A stretch of DNA of 64,000 bases from Paenibacillus nanensis (GCF_003583765.1 NZ_QXQA01000015.1:104541-168540), one strand, 5' to 3'; positions 41,193 to 50,463 are shown, numbered from the stretch's first letter. A program made the numbers and translations. Notes: generated from the sequence alone by a model not told the origin.

Positions 41193-42458
41193 TTAAGATC
41201 TTGCGGCAGCCGCTTCCCTTAGCGGAGTAACGGCGCGCGTCCGGTCAAAGTAGATAAACGCATCATAACGCTTCGACACGACGGTCGGCACGTAGTTGCC
41301 CTGCTCCCACTCCGGATGGTAGACGACACCGATCGCCCGATGTCCAAGCGTTAACTCGTCGAGAGCAGACGTGTCATCACCGAACAGTAGCCACTTGTTC
41401 TCCGCGCCGTCACGGTGAAGCAGCTCTTCCCAGCTATTTTTGATCGCTTCCGGCACTGTCATTTCTTCTGCGGGGCTTCCCCAAGCTCTGCCCGCTATGA
41501 CGCTGCCATGGTACGTGCCATATCCAACCGCGAACACTTCGCCGTCATATTTCTCCCGAAGCAGCTGGCCGACATTCACCATGTCCTCCGCCACCATGTC
41601 CGTCCATCTCGCATCGCCAATATGCGTATTGTGCTCCCACACAATGGCCTGCGCATCTTCTCCGTGGAAAGCGATCAGCTTCTCCAGCGCTTCCACCATA
41701 TGGCGGTCCCGGACATTCCACGATTCGGCATCATGCCTAATCATCGTACGGTAGTAGGTTTCGCCGCCCTTCACCGCAAGGGCATTCATCTCCGCGCTAA
41801 GCGCATCCTCCCGGTCATTCGCGGCCGCTTCCTTCCATTTGTCCTGCAGCTTCCGAAGCAGCTCGACCACTTCATCCTCGCAGCCTTCGCCGTAGAAGGA
41901 AGCCGAAATCCCATACCGCTGCTCATCCCGCCCATGCGGCTCAAAGCATTCAAACGCGCGCTTTGCGGCTTCGATATCGGAGCCCGGCTTGGCTTCAAGG
42001 TACTTCAGAATCTCCTCCATGGATTCCCATAAGCTGTATACATCAATGCCGTAGAAGCCAACCTTCTCATCGTCAGGCTTATCCTTATTATATTGACGAA
42101 GCCATTCCGCGAGCTCCATCACTTCTCGATTCGCCCACATCCATGCCGGCCATCTCGCGAAATCTTGTAACGCTTCCCGCGCGCCGATTCCCGGATCGGT
42201 ATACCCTTTGACATAGCGATTTAAGGTGTAGCAGGAAGGCCAATCGCCTTCGACCGCTATAAATCGAAATCCATATTCGGTTATTAACCGTTTGGACCAT
42301 GCCGCGCGGTCGACATAATATTCCGATGTGCCATGCGAGGCTTCTCCTAACAGGACAAATCTCGCCTTGCCAGCCTTCTTCAGAATAGCCTCCGCGCTAT
42401 CCGGTCCCTTATACGGCTTCGCCGCGTGCTTAATCGTTTGCAGCACCTTGCTTTCCAT
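41193..42458 (-). CDS. Erythromycin esterase family protein
   Basis: 421 residues. The catalytic region GEASHGTSEYY (Glu39, His42) is at the N-terminus, followed by FIAVEGDWPSC and GFYGIDVYS; the second conserved His is in VWEHNTHIGDAR. These are the signature blocks of the EreA/EreB superfamily, whose members open macrolide lactone rings, though most chromosomal relatives have unknown substrates. No signal peptide is visible. GGAGA precedes the ATG. It follows the OppC-like gene by 84 bases on the same strand and may be co-transcribed with it. Confidence 0.9.
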   Translation of the reverse strand: MESKVLQTIKHAAKPYKGPDSAEAILKKAGKARFVLLGEASHGTSEYYVDRAAWSKRLITEYGFRFIAVEGDWPSCYTLNRYVKGYTDPGIGAREALQDFARWPAWMWANREVMELAEWLRQYNKDKPDDEKVGFYGIDVYSLWESMEEILKYLEAKPGSDIEAAKRAFECFEPHGRDEQRYGISASFYGEGCEDEVVELLRKLQDKWKEAAANDREDALSAEMNALAVKGGETYYRTMIRHDAESWNVRDRHMVEALEKLIAFHGEDAQAIVWEHNTHIGDARWTDMVAEDMVNVGQLLREKYDGEVFAVGYGTYHGSVIAGRAWGSPAEEMTVPEAIKNSWEELLHRDGAENKWLLFGDDTSALDELTLGHRAIGVVYHPEWEQGNYVPTVVSKRYDAFIYFDRTRAVTPLREAAAARS

Positions 42459-42542
42459 TCACTGACGTCTCCTCACGACTGACATTTATTGCCTTACGCA
42501 ACACATGCAGTTTGCCCGAAACGCCGTTCTCTATGCGATGAA

Positions 42543-43463
42543 TTACAGATGCGAATATTTGGCGAACATCTTGCCGTACCGCTTCTCCAAACCTTTCGAT
42601 ACGAGGTGGAAGCCAATAATAAGAGACGCGTATGCGGCCAGCGGGATATAAAAAATCCACGTGTTGACATAGAAATTCATGCGCCCGCTGCCGATAAGCC
42701 CCGCCCATTCGTTCGAGCGGCTGTGATACTCCGTCGGATCGGGGTACATGGTGGTCCCGCCTACAAAAATATGGAAGAGGGCCAATTGGCCGAACAGCGT
42801 CAATGTAAGGATAACCTCCTGCACGAAAAGAATGAGAAAGCTTTCTTTCATTTGCGGGAACAAATGGGAACGAATGATCTTCCAGCCGCTGGCGCCAAGC
42901 GATTGCGAAGCGGTTACAAATTGTTTCTCGCGAATGACCATCGTTTTGGCTTTGACCGTCGTAGCGACGGAAGGCACGCCGACAATGAGAAGCACCGCTG
43001 CCAGTATGATCGACATTTCAAAAGCTGAAGCATGAGGGTTAATGGATATGCCAATCATGATCAGCCATACGATGAGGAAGATCGGGATACCGTTCAATAC
43101 CGACCAAATGGAAGAACCGCCCTTGGCTTGGGCGCTTTCTTTGCTGAAATACCCGAGCAGCATGCCGATCAGTCCGCCAATCAACACTCTCGCAAGCGCG
43201 ATGCCGATTGAAAGGAAGATGGAATATTTAGCGCCGTTCAGAAGCTTGGTTAATAGATCGTATCCGTTTTGGTCGGTTCCAAGCGGATATTTGGCGCTCG
43301 GGGCAACCGGCGGCGCGATTACATAGCCTTCTCCGTTCTCATCCACGATATATTCGATTTTGACTTGATCGTCAAGCTCATACGGCGCGAACAGCGGTCC
43401 AATCAAAGCGACCAGAATCATAACGCCTGTTAGTAACAGACCGGCAATCAAGGTTTTGTTCAT
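42543..43463 (-). CDS. ABC transporter permease, OppC/DppC type
   Basis: 306 residues with an N-terminal membrane anchor (7-27), a long extracytoplasmic loop containing KYPLGTDQNGYDLLTKLLNGAKYSI, and five further spans. The GTDxxGxD block followed by a binding-protein-dependent permease domain is diagnostic of the second permease of peptide/nickel transporters. The EAA-like loop is ASQSLGASGWKIIRSHLFPQ. The start overlaps the OppB-like gene by 4 bases. No binding protein or ATPase gene lies beside it, so these must come from elsewhere. Confidence 0.9.
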   Translation of the reverse strand: MNKTLIAGLLLTGVMILVALIGPLFAPYELDDQVKIEYIVDENGEGYVIAPPVAPSAKYPLGTDQNGYDLLTKLLNGAKYSIFLSIGIALARVLIGGLIGMLLGYFSKESAQAKGGSSIWSVLNGIPIFLIVWLIMIGISINPHASAFEMSIILAAVLLIVGVPSVATTVKAKTMVIREKQFVTASQSLGASGWKIIRSHLFPQMKESFLILFVQEVILTLTLFGQLALFHIFVGGTTMYPDPTEYHSRSNEWAGLIGSGRMNFYVNTWIFYIPLAAYASLIIGFHLVSKGLEKRYGKMFAKYSHL

Positions 43464-44347
43464 CGCAGAAACACCTTCCCTAGAGCAAATAGGAACGCTC
43501 GAATGATGGCATATCCGATGCCGTACAGCACGAGAAACGCCAGCAAGCCATTCACGACAATATCATATTGATAGCCATGTCCGCTGAACGCATTCGTGAA
43601 AATTAACATCGAGATGCCGTTGTTGTTGAACAAATATTCGACGATAAAAAGATTGCCCATTATTATTCCCATCAGCTTATGCAAATCGCCTTTTATATAA
43701 GGAAGCACGTTCGGGAGCGCATGGAAAAATATAATGTACATTCGCCCGAGTCCTCTCGCCTTGGCGTTGCCGATGTAATCCTCCTTCAGTGTAAGGCTCA
43801 TCTGCATCGCGACATTCCGAATCATATAATTGGCGGGGATGATTATCATCGCGATCAGCGGCAGCATAACCGCCGGCTCATCGGAATTCAGCGTAGCCAC
43901 TTCGAACAGCACCACGCCTGTTTCTCTGGCGATCAGAACAATGCCGAATTGGAGCAGCAGCACAACAACAAAATCCGGCAGCGAACCGATAAAATCGACA
44001 ATCCCTTTCATCCAGCCGGCTTTTGACACAGCGAAATAGATACCGGCAAATATGCCGATTGCCGTTCCGGCAATCCCCGCCGCCGAAACATAATAAAAGG
44101 AATTCAGAAAGAATGGTCCGATCCACTCCCAGAAGGAGTATTCATTCTCACCCGCATAGAAGCGGAATGATTCGCCGTTCTCTATGCCTGAGAAATAGCC
44201 GGTGAACGTACCGGCCGCCGCTTTCCATGAAAGCTGGAACGAGCCGCTTACAGGGTCGGTATGAAGCAGTACGGGCATAACGGCGAATAAGAAGATGAAT
44301 AGGATGATGGCTGGAACAATGAAAGTCAGTTGAGCGGCTTTCGGCAT
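43460..44347 (-). CDS. ABC transporter permease, OppB/DppB-like
   Basis: 295 residues, ATG with AAAGGAAG upstream. It has six hydrophobic segments; the EAA loop is GNAKARGLGRMYIIFFHALPNVLPYIKG, split here as a conserved cytoplasmic contact for the ATPase. The N-terminal region between the first two spans is longer and less conserved than in standard OppB, and the usual TM1 signature (LGLDRP/PVxxQY) is not seen, so it is a divergent member. It forms a two-gene unit with the OppC-like gene and has its own promoter-like sequence upstream. Confidence 0.85.
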   Translation of the reverse strand: MPKAAQLTFIVPAIILFIFLFAVMPVLLHTDPVSGSFQLSWKAAAGTFTGYFSGIENGESFRFYAGENEYSFWEWIGPFFLNSFYYVSAAGIAGTAIGIFAGIYFAVSKAGWMKGIVDFIGSLPDFVVVLLLQFGIVLIARETGVVLFEVATLNSDEPAVMLPLIAMIIIPANYMIRNVAMQMSLTLKEDYIGNAKARGLGRMYIIFFHALPNVLPYIKGDLHKLMGIIMGNLFIVEYLFNNNGISMLIFTNAFSGHGYQYDIVVNGLLAFLVLYGIGYAIIRAFLFALGKVFLR

Positions 44348-44389
44348 AAGAAGCTTCCTTTCCTGTTTTTCTATGAAATGGATGAATCT

Positions 44390-44418
44390 ATTATAGCGGT
44401 AACCTTAATGATTCAAAA
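44390..44418 (-). promoter_or_regulatory. Likely promoter of the OppBC-like pair
   Basis: The minus strand has a perfect TATAAT (44390-44395) with a weak TTTTGA 17 bases upstream, about 43 bases before the OppB-like start codon. Confidence 0.45.
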
Positions 44419-44439
44419 GACCAGATTTTTACAATTTTA

Positions 44440-44476
44440 TTAAAGCAAAATTGACTGCCTCATTCGGCAGTCAATT
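44440..44476 (-). terminator. Terminator after the aldo/keto reductase gene
   Basis: Perfect 11-bp stem AATTGACTGCC / GGCAGTCAATT, with TTTTGCTTTA following on the minus strand. Confidence 0.8.
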
Positions 44477-44522
44477 CGATTAAAGGTTATGATCGTTTCT
44501 CTTCCTTCGCCTGATACCTTGC

Positions 44523-45515
44523 TTATTGCGCTGTTGCTTCCAGGCTAAGAAGCTCCTTAATCTCTTCCATTTGCGCTTTAGACAAGGGGCCTTGCGGAAT
44601 TGCGCCTATCAACTCTTTGACTTGCTTAATGTTTTTGAACCCCGGAATCGGAATGGCCGCTTCGCTTCTGCCCCATAGCCAAGCTAGCGCCCCCTGGACC
44701 AAGCTGCGATTATCGGCAGTCAGTATCTCTTTGACGGCGTCGAGCTTCTCTAGCAGCTGAGGGACAGGACGCCCGTCCTTGAAGTAGGCTACCCACTCAT
44801 GCCCGCTTCCTCTGACATCGTCGGAGGCGAAGAAGGAGTCCCGATTAAATTTGCCGCTTAGCAGGCCCATCGCGAGCGGTGAATTAATAATGCCGCTTAA
44901 TCCATGCCGTTCGTAGACGGACACCATTTTCGGGTCATCCCTCAGCACGTTCATCGCATGTTGAATCGCCGCTCCTTCCGATTTTTCGGCAAACAACTCG
45001 GCGCGATGCGCGTCGTAGGTGCTCCAACCGTAAGAGCGAATCCATCCTTCCTGCTGCAAGCTGTTCAGCGTATCGATTACGGATTCCAATTCTTCGAAGC
45101 TAAGCGATCCGGCATGAATTTGATAGAGGTCGATATAATCGGTGCGAAGCCTGCGGAGTGAACGCCTTAGCGCTTCGCGTACGTAAGCGGGCGACACGTC
45201 GTGACGGCCGAACACTTCCTTCGTCGCCTTATTGTTTGTAAAACCGAATTTCGTCGCAATCACGACTTTATGCCTTCGGCCTTGCACGGCTTCACCAAGC
45301 ACTTCTTCACTGTGACCGGTTCCGTAAGCGTCCGCCGTATCGAAGAAGTTGACGCCTCCATCAATCGCGGCATGGATCGAAGCTATCGATTCCCGGTCAT
45401 CCACCTGACCCCAGCCGTCCTGCAAGCCGTCTAATGTAAAGGGGCCGCCAATCGCCCAACAGCCCAGCCCAAGCGCGCTTACCTCAATATCCGTTCGTCC
45501 CAATGTTTTCTTCAT
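44523..45515 (-). CDS. Aldo/keto reductase
   Basis: 330 residues. The catalytic tetrad is visible: Asp59 and Tyr64 in FFDTADAYGTGHSE, Lys89 in VVIATKFG and His134 in DLYQIHAG. The NADPH-binding C-terminal block is IPIPGFKNIKQVKEL. It reduces a carbonyl substrate with NADPH in the cytoplasm. AAGGAGG lies 7 bases before the ATG. It is divergent from a MocR-type regulator gene, which probably controls it; a perfect -10 (TATAAT on the minus strand near 45550) without a good -35 suggests activator dependence. Confidence 0.95.
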   Translation of the reverse strand: MKKTLGRTDIEVSALGLGCWAIGGPFTLDGLQDGWGQVDDRESIASIHAAIDGGVNFFDTADAYGTGHSEEVLGEAVQGRRHKVVIATKFGFTNNKATKEVFGRHDVSPAYVREALRRSLRRLRTDYIDLYQIHAGSLSFEELESVIDTLNSLQQEGWIRSYGWSTYDAHRAELFAEKSEGAAIQHAMNVLRDDPKMVSVYERHGLSGIINSPLAMGLLSGKFNRDSFFASDDVRGSGHEWVAYFKDGRPVPQLLEKLDAVKEILTADNRSLVQGALAWLWGRSEAAIPIPGFKNIKQVKELIGAIPQGPLSKAQMEEIKELLSLEATAQ

Positions 45516-45573
45516 TCTCTTTCCTCCTTGTTCTTATCGGTTCGATTTCATTATAATGTCATTAATGGTCTTC

Positions 45574-45597
45574 GATTAGATCCAATAATGATTAGAT
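45574..45597. promoter_or_regulatory. Direct repeat GATTAGAT x2, candidate MocR operator
   Basis: GATTAGAT occurs at 45574-45581 and again at 45590-45597, exactly 16 bases apart, in the 111-base region between the divergent aldo/keto reductase and MocR genes. MocR-type regulators bind spaced direct repeats. Regulation is inferred. Confidence 0.45.
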
Positions 45598-45626
45598 TTT
45601 AAGAACCAATTCGTATTGGAGGCTGA

Positions 45627-47054
45627 ATGATGTACGGTATATCCATAGACAGACAGTCTTCGCAATCCGCAACAAGACAGCTCTGTGATCAGCTGCGGGC
45701 CATGATTCAGGCGGGGCGGCTGGAAGCCGGAACGCGGCTTCTTCCTACCCGCGTGCTGGCGAAGGAATGGGGGATCGCCAGAAATGTTGTGGTCGAAGTC
45801 TATGAACAGCTGACGGCTGAAGGCTATTTGGAAGGGCGCGTCGGTTCAGGCACGTATGTGGCGGAGGGGCTTGTAGTCTCAGCAGCTCCATCAGCTGAAT
45901 CGCGTCTGGAGCTTGCCAAGCGGGAGGACGGGAAATCAAATGCTTCTCCGCAAACGTCTGTCATTGATTTTGCGACGGGTATTCCGGATCAGACCTTATT
46001 TCCGGCCTCCGCTTGGGCAAGAGCGTTGAAAGCGGCGGGCGAAGCGATCAATGAGGAACATTCGAGCTATGGGGATATCCGAGGCGATCAAGCCTTGCGC
46101 TCCGCGCTAAGGGATTATCTGTTTCGCGCCAAAGGCATCCAATGCTCGGAAGACCAAATCTTTGTCGTATCAGGCACTACGGAAGGCGTCTCCCTTCTTG
46201 CACAGTCGCTTTCTTCCCGTTTTCATTCCATTTATATTGAGAATCCGACGATTGGCTTTACGCGCGACATCTTTCAGCAGCAGCGTTACAATCTCGTCCC
46301 CGTAGAGGTCGACCGGAACGGAATGAATGTAGACCGCTTGAGCCGATTCGCTTCCGGCCATCTGGCGCTTATCACACCCTCGCATCAATTTCCGACAGGC
46401 AGCCTTCTTTCCATAAAACGTCGGCAGAAGGCGATTCACATGGCTGAAGAGGCGGATACTTACTTGATCGAGGATGATTATGACAGCGAGTTTCGATTGC
46501 GTGGGATACCCGTTCCGCCTATGCACACGCTGTCCCCTGCCCGGGTCATCTATGCGGGGACCTTCAGCAAAACGCTGATGCCCAGCCTAAGAACCGGATT
46601 TCTTATTATCCCTGCGGGTCTGACGAGGCATATCGCCGATATGAAAGAAAGGCTGAATCTCTATACCCCGCTTGTTCTTCAAAAAGCATTAGCCCGCTTC
46701 ATCGCGGACGGTCAATTCGAGCGGCATGTATTGGCGATGAAAAAAGTGTATAAAAAACGAAGAATGCTGCTAAAAGACCGGCTTTATGATGCATTTGGAT
46801 CCCATATTTCTGTTCTAGGGGACGAGGCGGGCATGCATGTGCTCGTTCAATTCACGGATGCGCGGCTCGCCCAGCTTCCGTGGAAAGAAACCGCGGACTA
46901 CGGGTTCCTTGTTGAGACGACGGATGATTACCAGCTGCCGTCCCCTTTCCCTGTTGAGACAAAAGGGATTGTATTAGGATACGGCAACTTAACCGAGCAA
47001 CAGATCGAAGAAGGCGTGCAAAGGATTCGAGCGTTCGCCGCTTCAATCGAATGA
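45627..47054 (+). CDS. MocR/GabR-type regulator (GntR HTH plus aminotransferase fold)
   Basis: 475 residues; GGAGG lies before two adjacent ATG codons (45627, 45630), either usable. Residues about 12-80 are a GntR winged helix (RLLPTRVLAKEWGIARNVVVEVYEQL). Residues 112-470 are a fold-type-I aminotransferase domain with the PLP lysine Lys315 in AGTFSKTLMPSLRTG and DDYDSEF. Such proteins use PLP chemistry to sense amines or PLP itself and regulate divergent genes, here the aldo/keto reductase. The gene ends close to the metE terminator, which is shared. Confidence 0.93.
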   Translation: MMYGISIDRQSSQSATRQLCDQLRAMIQAGRLEAGTRLLPTRVLAKEWGIARNVVVEVYEQLTAEGYLEGRVGSGTYVAEGLVVSAAPSAESRLELAKREDGKSNASPQTSVIDFATGIPDQTLFPASAWARALKAAGEAINEEHSSYGDIRGDQALRSALRDYLFRAKGIQCSEDQIFVVSGTTEGVSLLAQSLSSRFHSIYIENPTIGFTRDIFQQQRYNLVPVEVDRNGMNVDRLSRFASGHLALITPSHQFPTGSLLSIKRRQKAIHMAEEADTYLIEDDYDSEFRLRGIPVPPMHTLSPARVIYAGTFSKTLMPSLRTGFLIIPAGLTRHIADMKERLNLYTPLVLQKALARFIADGQFERHVLAMKKVYKKRRMLLKDRLYDAFGSHISVLGDEAGMHVLVQFTDARLAQLPWKETADYGFLVETTDDYQLPSPFPVETKGIVLGYGNLTEQQIEEGVQRIRAFAASIE

Positions 47055-47065
47055 ACAGATTAAAT

Positions 47066-47111
47066 AAAAAAAGCACCTCCAATGCTAGCGGTGTCCTAAC
47101 ATTGGAGGTGC
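47066..47111 (-). terminator. Terminator after metE
   Basis: Perfect 12-bp stem GCACCTCCAATG / CATTGGAGGTGC with a 15-base loop and TTTTTTT on the minus strand. It may also stop plus-strand transcription from the MocR gene. Confidence 0.88.
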
Positions 47112-47129
47112 AGAGCGACATTCTTTCTC

Positions 47130-49418
47130 TCAAACCAATAACGTATATTTCTGGCGAGCGATCCGCGTCGCATCCACCATATTCCGAAGCGAGGCGGCGG
47201 TTTCTTCATAACCTCGCGTTTTCAGTCCGCAATCCGGGTTAATCCAGAACAGCTTCGGATCGAGCACGCGCAAAGCGCGATCGATCATGCCCGTCATCTC
47301 CTCTATTTCGGGAACGCGCGGACTATGAATATCGTAGACGCCAAGCCCAATCCCTAGCTTATACGTATTATGCTCAAAGCTGCTGATCAGCTCGCCGTGG
47401 CTTCGCGAGGTCTCGATGGAGATAACGTCCGCATCCATTGCTTCAATGGACGCGATCATGTCATGGAACTCGCAATAACACATATGCGTGTGAATTTGGG
47501 TCGAATCCTTCACCGTGCAAGTGGTCATTCGGAACGCTTTGACCGCCCACGCCAAGTAATCCGCTTGGTCCGACTTTTTAAGCGGCAGCCCTTCGCGGAC
47601 TGCCGGCTCATCGACTTGGATCATCCCGATACCGGCTTGCTCAAGCGCCTCCACCTCTTGTCTCAGCGCGTACGCAAGCTGATAAGCGATTTGCTCGCGA
47701 GGCAGATCATCCCGAACGAACGACCAGTTCATAATGGTGATCGGTCCGGTAAGCATACCCTTCACTGGACGTACCGTCTTCGACTGCGCGTAGGCGGTCT
47801 CGTTCACCGTCATCGGCGCTTCGAACGCGACGTCTCCGTAAATAATCGGAGGCTTCACGCAGCGCGAGCCGTAGGACTGCACCCATCCGAACTGAGTAAA
47901 TGCAAATCCGGACAGCTTTTCCCCGAAAAATTCCACCATGTCCGTACGCTCGAATTCACCGTGAACCAGCACATCCAGCCCGATTTCCTCCTGAAGCCTG
48001 ATCCACGTGTCGATCTGCTCTTGAATAAACGCCGTATAACGCTCCCCGCTCCACTCGCCCTTGCGCCATAGCTGACGAGCCTTTCGCACCTCGGCCGACT
48101 GCGGGAAGCTCCCGATTGTTGTCGTTGGGAGCAGCGGCAGACGCCATGTTTTCTGTTGAAGGGAGTAACGCTCCTGGAACGGAAGCTTGCGCCTTGCTTC
48201 TTGCGCGTTTATAGCGGCAACAGCTTGATGAACGGCTGTCCGGTTCCGTTCGTCCGAAAGACGCAATGCGTTTAGCGACTTCTCGCATGCTTCCAGCTCG
48301 GAAGCGATTGAAGCTTCACCTGCCGTCAACCCCTTTACCAGCACAACGAGCTCATCCAGCTTCTCGTCCGCGAACGCAAGAGCGCCCTTCAGCTCCGGCA
48401 GCAGCTGTCTCTCCTCGATTACTGTAACAGGGACATGCAGCAGACTGCAGGAGGTTTGCACGATCAACTGGTCGCTTGCGGCGTGGCCTTCCAGCTCCTT
48501 CAGCAGCTCCAGCTTTTCTTGCAAGGAAGCCTTCCAAATGCCTCGTCCGTCGATGACACCGGCGCCAAGCACCTTGTCTGCGGGGAAGCCGAACAATCGA
48601 ATCGCCTGAATATTGCCCGCGTATCCGTGAACAAAATCAAGGCCAATTCCATCGACAGGCAGCCGAACCAAATCCGTATAATCTTCTGCGGATTCGAAGT
48701 ACGTTTGCAGCATGATTTTCAAGCCCGGCGCTGATGCCTTAAACGTATTGTAAATAAGCTGAAGCCTTTTCCTATCCTCCGCATCTACATTCGTGACGAG
48801 AATCGGCTCGTCGATCTGAACCCACTCGACTCCTTCTTGAGCGAGCTCCTTCAAAATCTGGACATAAAGCGGAAGCAGCCGGTTCAGCCACTCATCGGTT
48901 TCTTCCGGCTTATAACCTTTGGACAGCTTCAGGAAGGTAAGCGGACCAACGATGACCGGCCTTCCTTCGATGCCGAGCTCCGCCTTCGCTTCTCGGTACG
49001 CGATTAACGGTTTATTCTCCGTAACTGCCGGAGAGACGCCGTTCAGCTCGGGAACGATATAATGGTAGTTCGTGTTGAACCATTTCGTCATTTCGCATGC
49101 CGCCGCATCCTTTGTGCCCCGCGCCATTCCGTAATAGACATGAAGCGGCACCGGACCGCCCTCATATCCAAACCGCTTCGGAATCAAGCCGAACATCGCC
49201 GCGGTATCCAGGATGTGATCATAATAGCTGAAATCGTTAACCGGTATGACGTCGATTCCTTTCTCCTGCTGCTTGCGCAGATGTTGGATTCGAATCTCCC
49301 GCAACGTCTGGCGAAACGCCGTTTGATCAAGCTTGCCTGCCCAGAACGCTTCAAGGGCTTTCTTCCATTCCCGATTCGCGCCGATACGCGGATACCCTAA
49401 TACACCGCTAATTGCCAT
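47130..49418 (-). CDS. metE: Cobalamin-independent methionine synthase
   Basis: 762 residues, full length. The N-terminal half (1-380) begins LGYPRIGANREWKKALE and the C-terminal half carries the zinc ligands: HTHMCYCEF (His and Cys) and NPDCGLKTRGYEE (Cys). It transfers a methyl group from methyltetrahydrofolate polyglutamate to homocysteine to form methionine. AAGGAG lies 9 bases before the ATG. Upstream lies a LysR-type gene on the same strand and a palindrome-rich region, with no S-box or T-box leader visible in the 111-base gap. LysR-type activation is therefore likely. Confidence 0.97.
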   Translation of the reverse strand: MAISGVLGYPRIGANREWKKALEAFWAGKLDQTAFRQTLREIRIQHLRKQQEKGIDVIPVNDFSYYDHILDTAAMFGLIPKRFGYEGGPVPLHVYYGMARGTKDAAACEMTKWFNTNYHYIVPELNGVSPAVTENKPLIAYREAKAELGIEGRPVIVGPLTFLKLSKGYKPEETDEWLNRLLPLYVQILKELAQEGVEWVQIDEPILVTNVDAEDRKRLQLIYNTFKASAPGLKIMLQTYFESAEDYTDLVRLPVDGIGLDFVHGYAGNIQAIRLFGFPADKVLGAGVIDGRGIWKASLQEKLELLKELEGHAASDQLIVQTSCSLLHVPVTVIEERQLLPELKGALAFADEKLDELVVLVKGLTAGEASIASELEACEKSLNALRLSDERNRTAVHQAVAAINAQEARRKLPFQERYSLQQKTWRLPLLPTTTIGSFPQSAEVRKARQLWRKGEWSGERYTAFIQEQIDTWIRLQEEIGLDVLVHGEFERTDMVEFFGEKLSGFAFTQFGWVQSYGSRCVKPPIIYGDVAFEAPMTVNETAYAQSKTVRPVKGMLTGPITIMNWSFVRDDLPREQIAYQLAYALRQEVEALEQAGIGMIQVDEPAVREGLPLKKSDQADYLAWAVKAFRMTTCTVKDSTQIHTHMCYCEFHDMIASIEAMDADVISIETSRSHGELISSFEHNTYKLGIGLGVYDIHSPRVPEIEEMTGMIDRALRVLDPKLFWINPDCGLKTRGYEETAASLRNMVDATRIARQKYTLLV

Positions 49419-49492
49419 CTTGCAACACTCCTTATATGAATGGTTACAAGAAAGATAACACGGTTTTGAAGGTATAGCGTAACTCGAAATAA

Positions 49493-49520
49493 CTATATCT
49501 GGATATAGCCAAAAGCTATA
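49493..49520. promoter_or_regulatory. Two overlapping palindromes upstream of metE, candidate LysR operators
   Basis: CTATATC-TG-GATATAG (49493-49508, perfect 7-bp arms) and TATAGC-CAAAA-GCTATA (49504-49520, perfect 6-bp arms) overlap between the LysR-type gene and metE. The second resembles the TATAGTTTnAAACTATA box bound by methionine regulators of the MetR/MtaR type in streptococci. Confidence 0.6.
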
Positions 49521-49529
49521 ATAAGGAAA

Positions 49530-50432
49530 TTATTCGCCAATCGCTTCCTTCAGCGCTTCGATGTATGCCGCCCCCAGCAACGATAACGGCACGCTGCGGT
49601 GCGAGATCCAGCCGACGTGAATCTCTTCTTCTATCGCGAGAGGCACAGGTATAATTTCGTTGCCGTTCAGGTCGGCGCTTAGCACGCCCGTCGAAATCGT
49701 GTAGCCGTTCAAGCCGATTAAAAGATTGAACAAGGTCGCGCGGTCGTTCACCCGAATGCTCTTCTTATGCGTCAGGGTGCTTAAAATCTCCTCCGAGAAA
49801 TGAAACGAATTATATTCGCCTTGATCGAAGGATAGATACGGATAATCCTGCAGCTGGTCGATTGTAACGACGGACTGCTTGGCGAGCGGATTTTTGATGC
49901 TGATAAAAATATGCGGTTTCGCCGTAAATAAGCTGTTGAATTGCAAATTGGCTGATTTCAGCAGCTTATGAATGACCTTCCCGTTGAATTCATTTACATA
50001 GAGAATGCCGATTTCGCTTCGCATGTTTTTTACGTCTTCGATGATTTCATAGGTCTTCGTCTCGCGCAGCGCAAGCTCGTATTCTTCATGCCCATGCTCG
50101 TTCACCAGCTTCACGAACGCGTTCACCGCAAACGCGTAGTGCTGGGTGGAGACGGAGAAATGCTGCATCGACGGCTTCGCGTTTAAGTATCGGCTTTCGA
50201 GCAGCTCGGCTTGCTCGACAACCTGCCGGGCGTAGCTGAGGAATTCGACGCCTTCTTTGGATAAGGTAATGCCTTTATTCGTTCGCTCGAAGATCGTAAT
50301 TTGCATCTCGGCTTCCAGATCCTTAATCGCGTTCGATAGGCTCGGTTGAGAGATGAACAGCCGTTTGGCCGCCTCGTTCATTGACCCCCGATTCGCGACT
50401 TCAATGACGTATTTCAGCTGCTGAAGCGTCAA
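49530..50432 (-). CDS. LysR-family regulator, probable methionine/sulfur regulator
   Basis: 300 residues from a TTG start with AAGGAG about 9 bases upstream. The N-terminal winged helix is canonical (LQQLKYVIEVANRGSMNEAAK, LFISQPSLSNAIKDLE), followed by the coiled linker and a periplasmic-binding-like effector domain. It lies directly upstream of metE on the same strand with a palindrome-containing gap, which supports a role as metE activator like MtaR/MetR. The co-inducer cannot be deduced; homocysteine-type metabolites are used by relatives. Confidence 0.9.
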   Translation of the reverse strand: MTLQQLKYVIEVANRGSMNEAAKRLFISQPSLSNAIKDLEAEMQITIFERTNKGITLSKEGVEFLSYARQVVEQAELLESRYLNAKPSMQHFSVSTQHYAFAVNAFVKLVNEHGHEEYELALRETKTYEIIEDVKNMRSEIGILYVNEFNGKVIHKLLKSANLQFNSLFTAKPHIFISIKNPLAKQSVVTIDQLQDYPYLSFDQGEYNSFHFSEEILSTLTHKKSIRVNDRATLFNLLIGLNGYTISTGVLSADLNGNEIIPVPLAIEEEIHVGWISHRSVPLSLLGAAYIEALKEAIGE

Positions 50433-50463
50433 AGGCTACAACTCCTTCCTCCTGCTAGGCTCG

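Noticed and set aside
49419..49529. S-box or T-box leader before metE
   Set aside because: Looked for but not found: the gap is only 111 bases and lacks the GGTGG/antiterminator or SAM-I core motifs.
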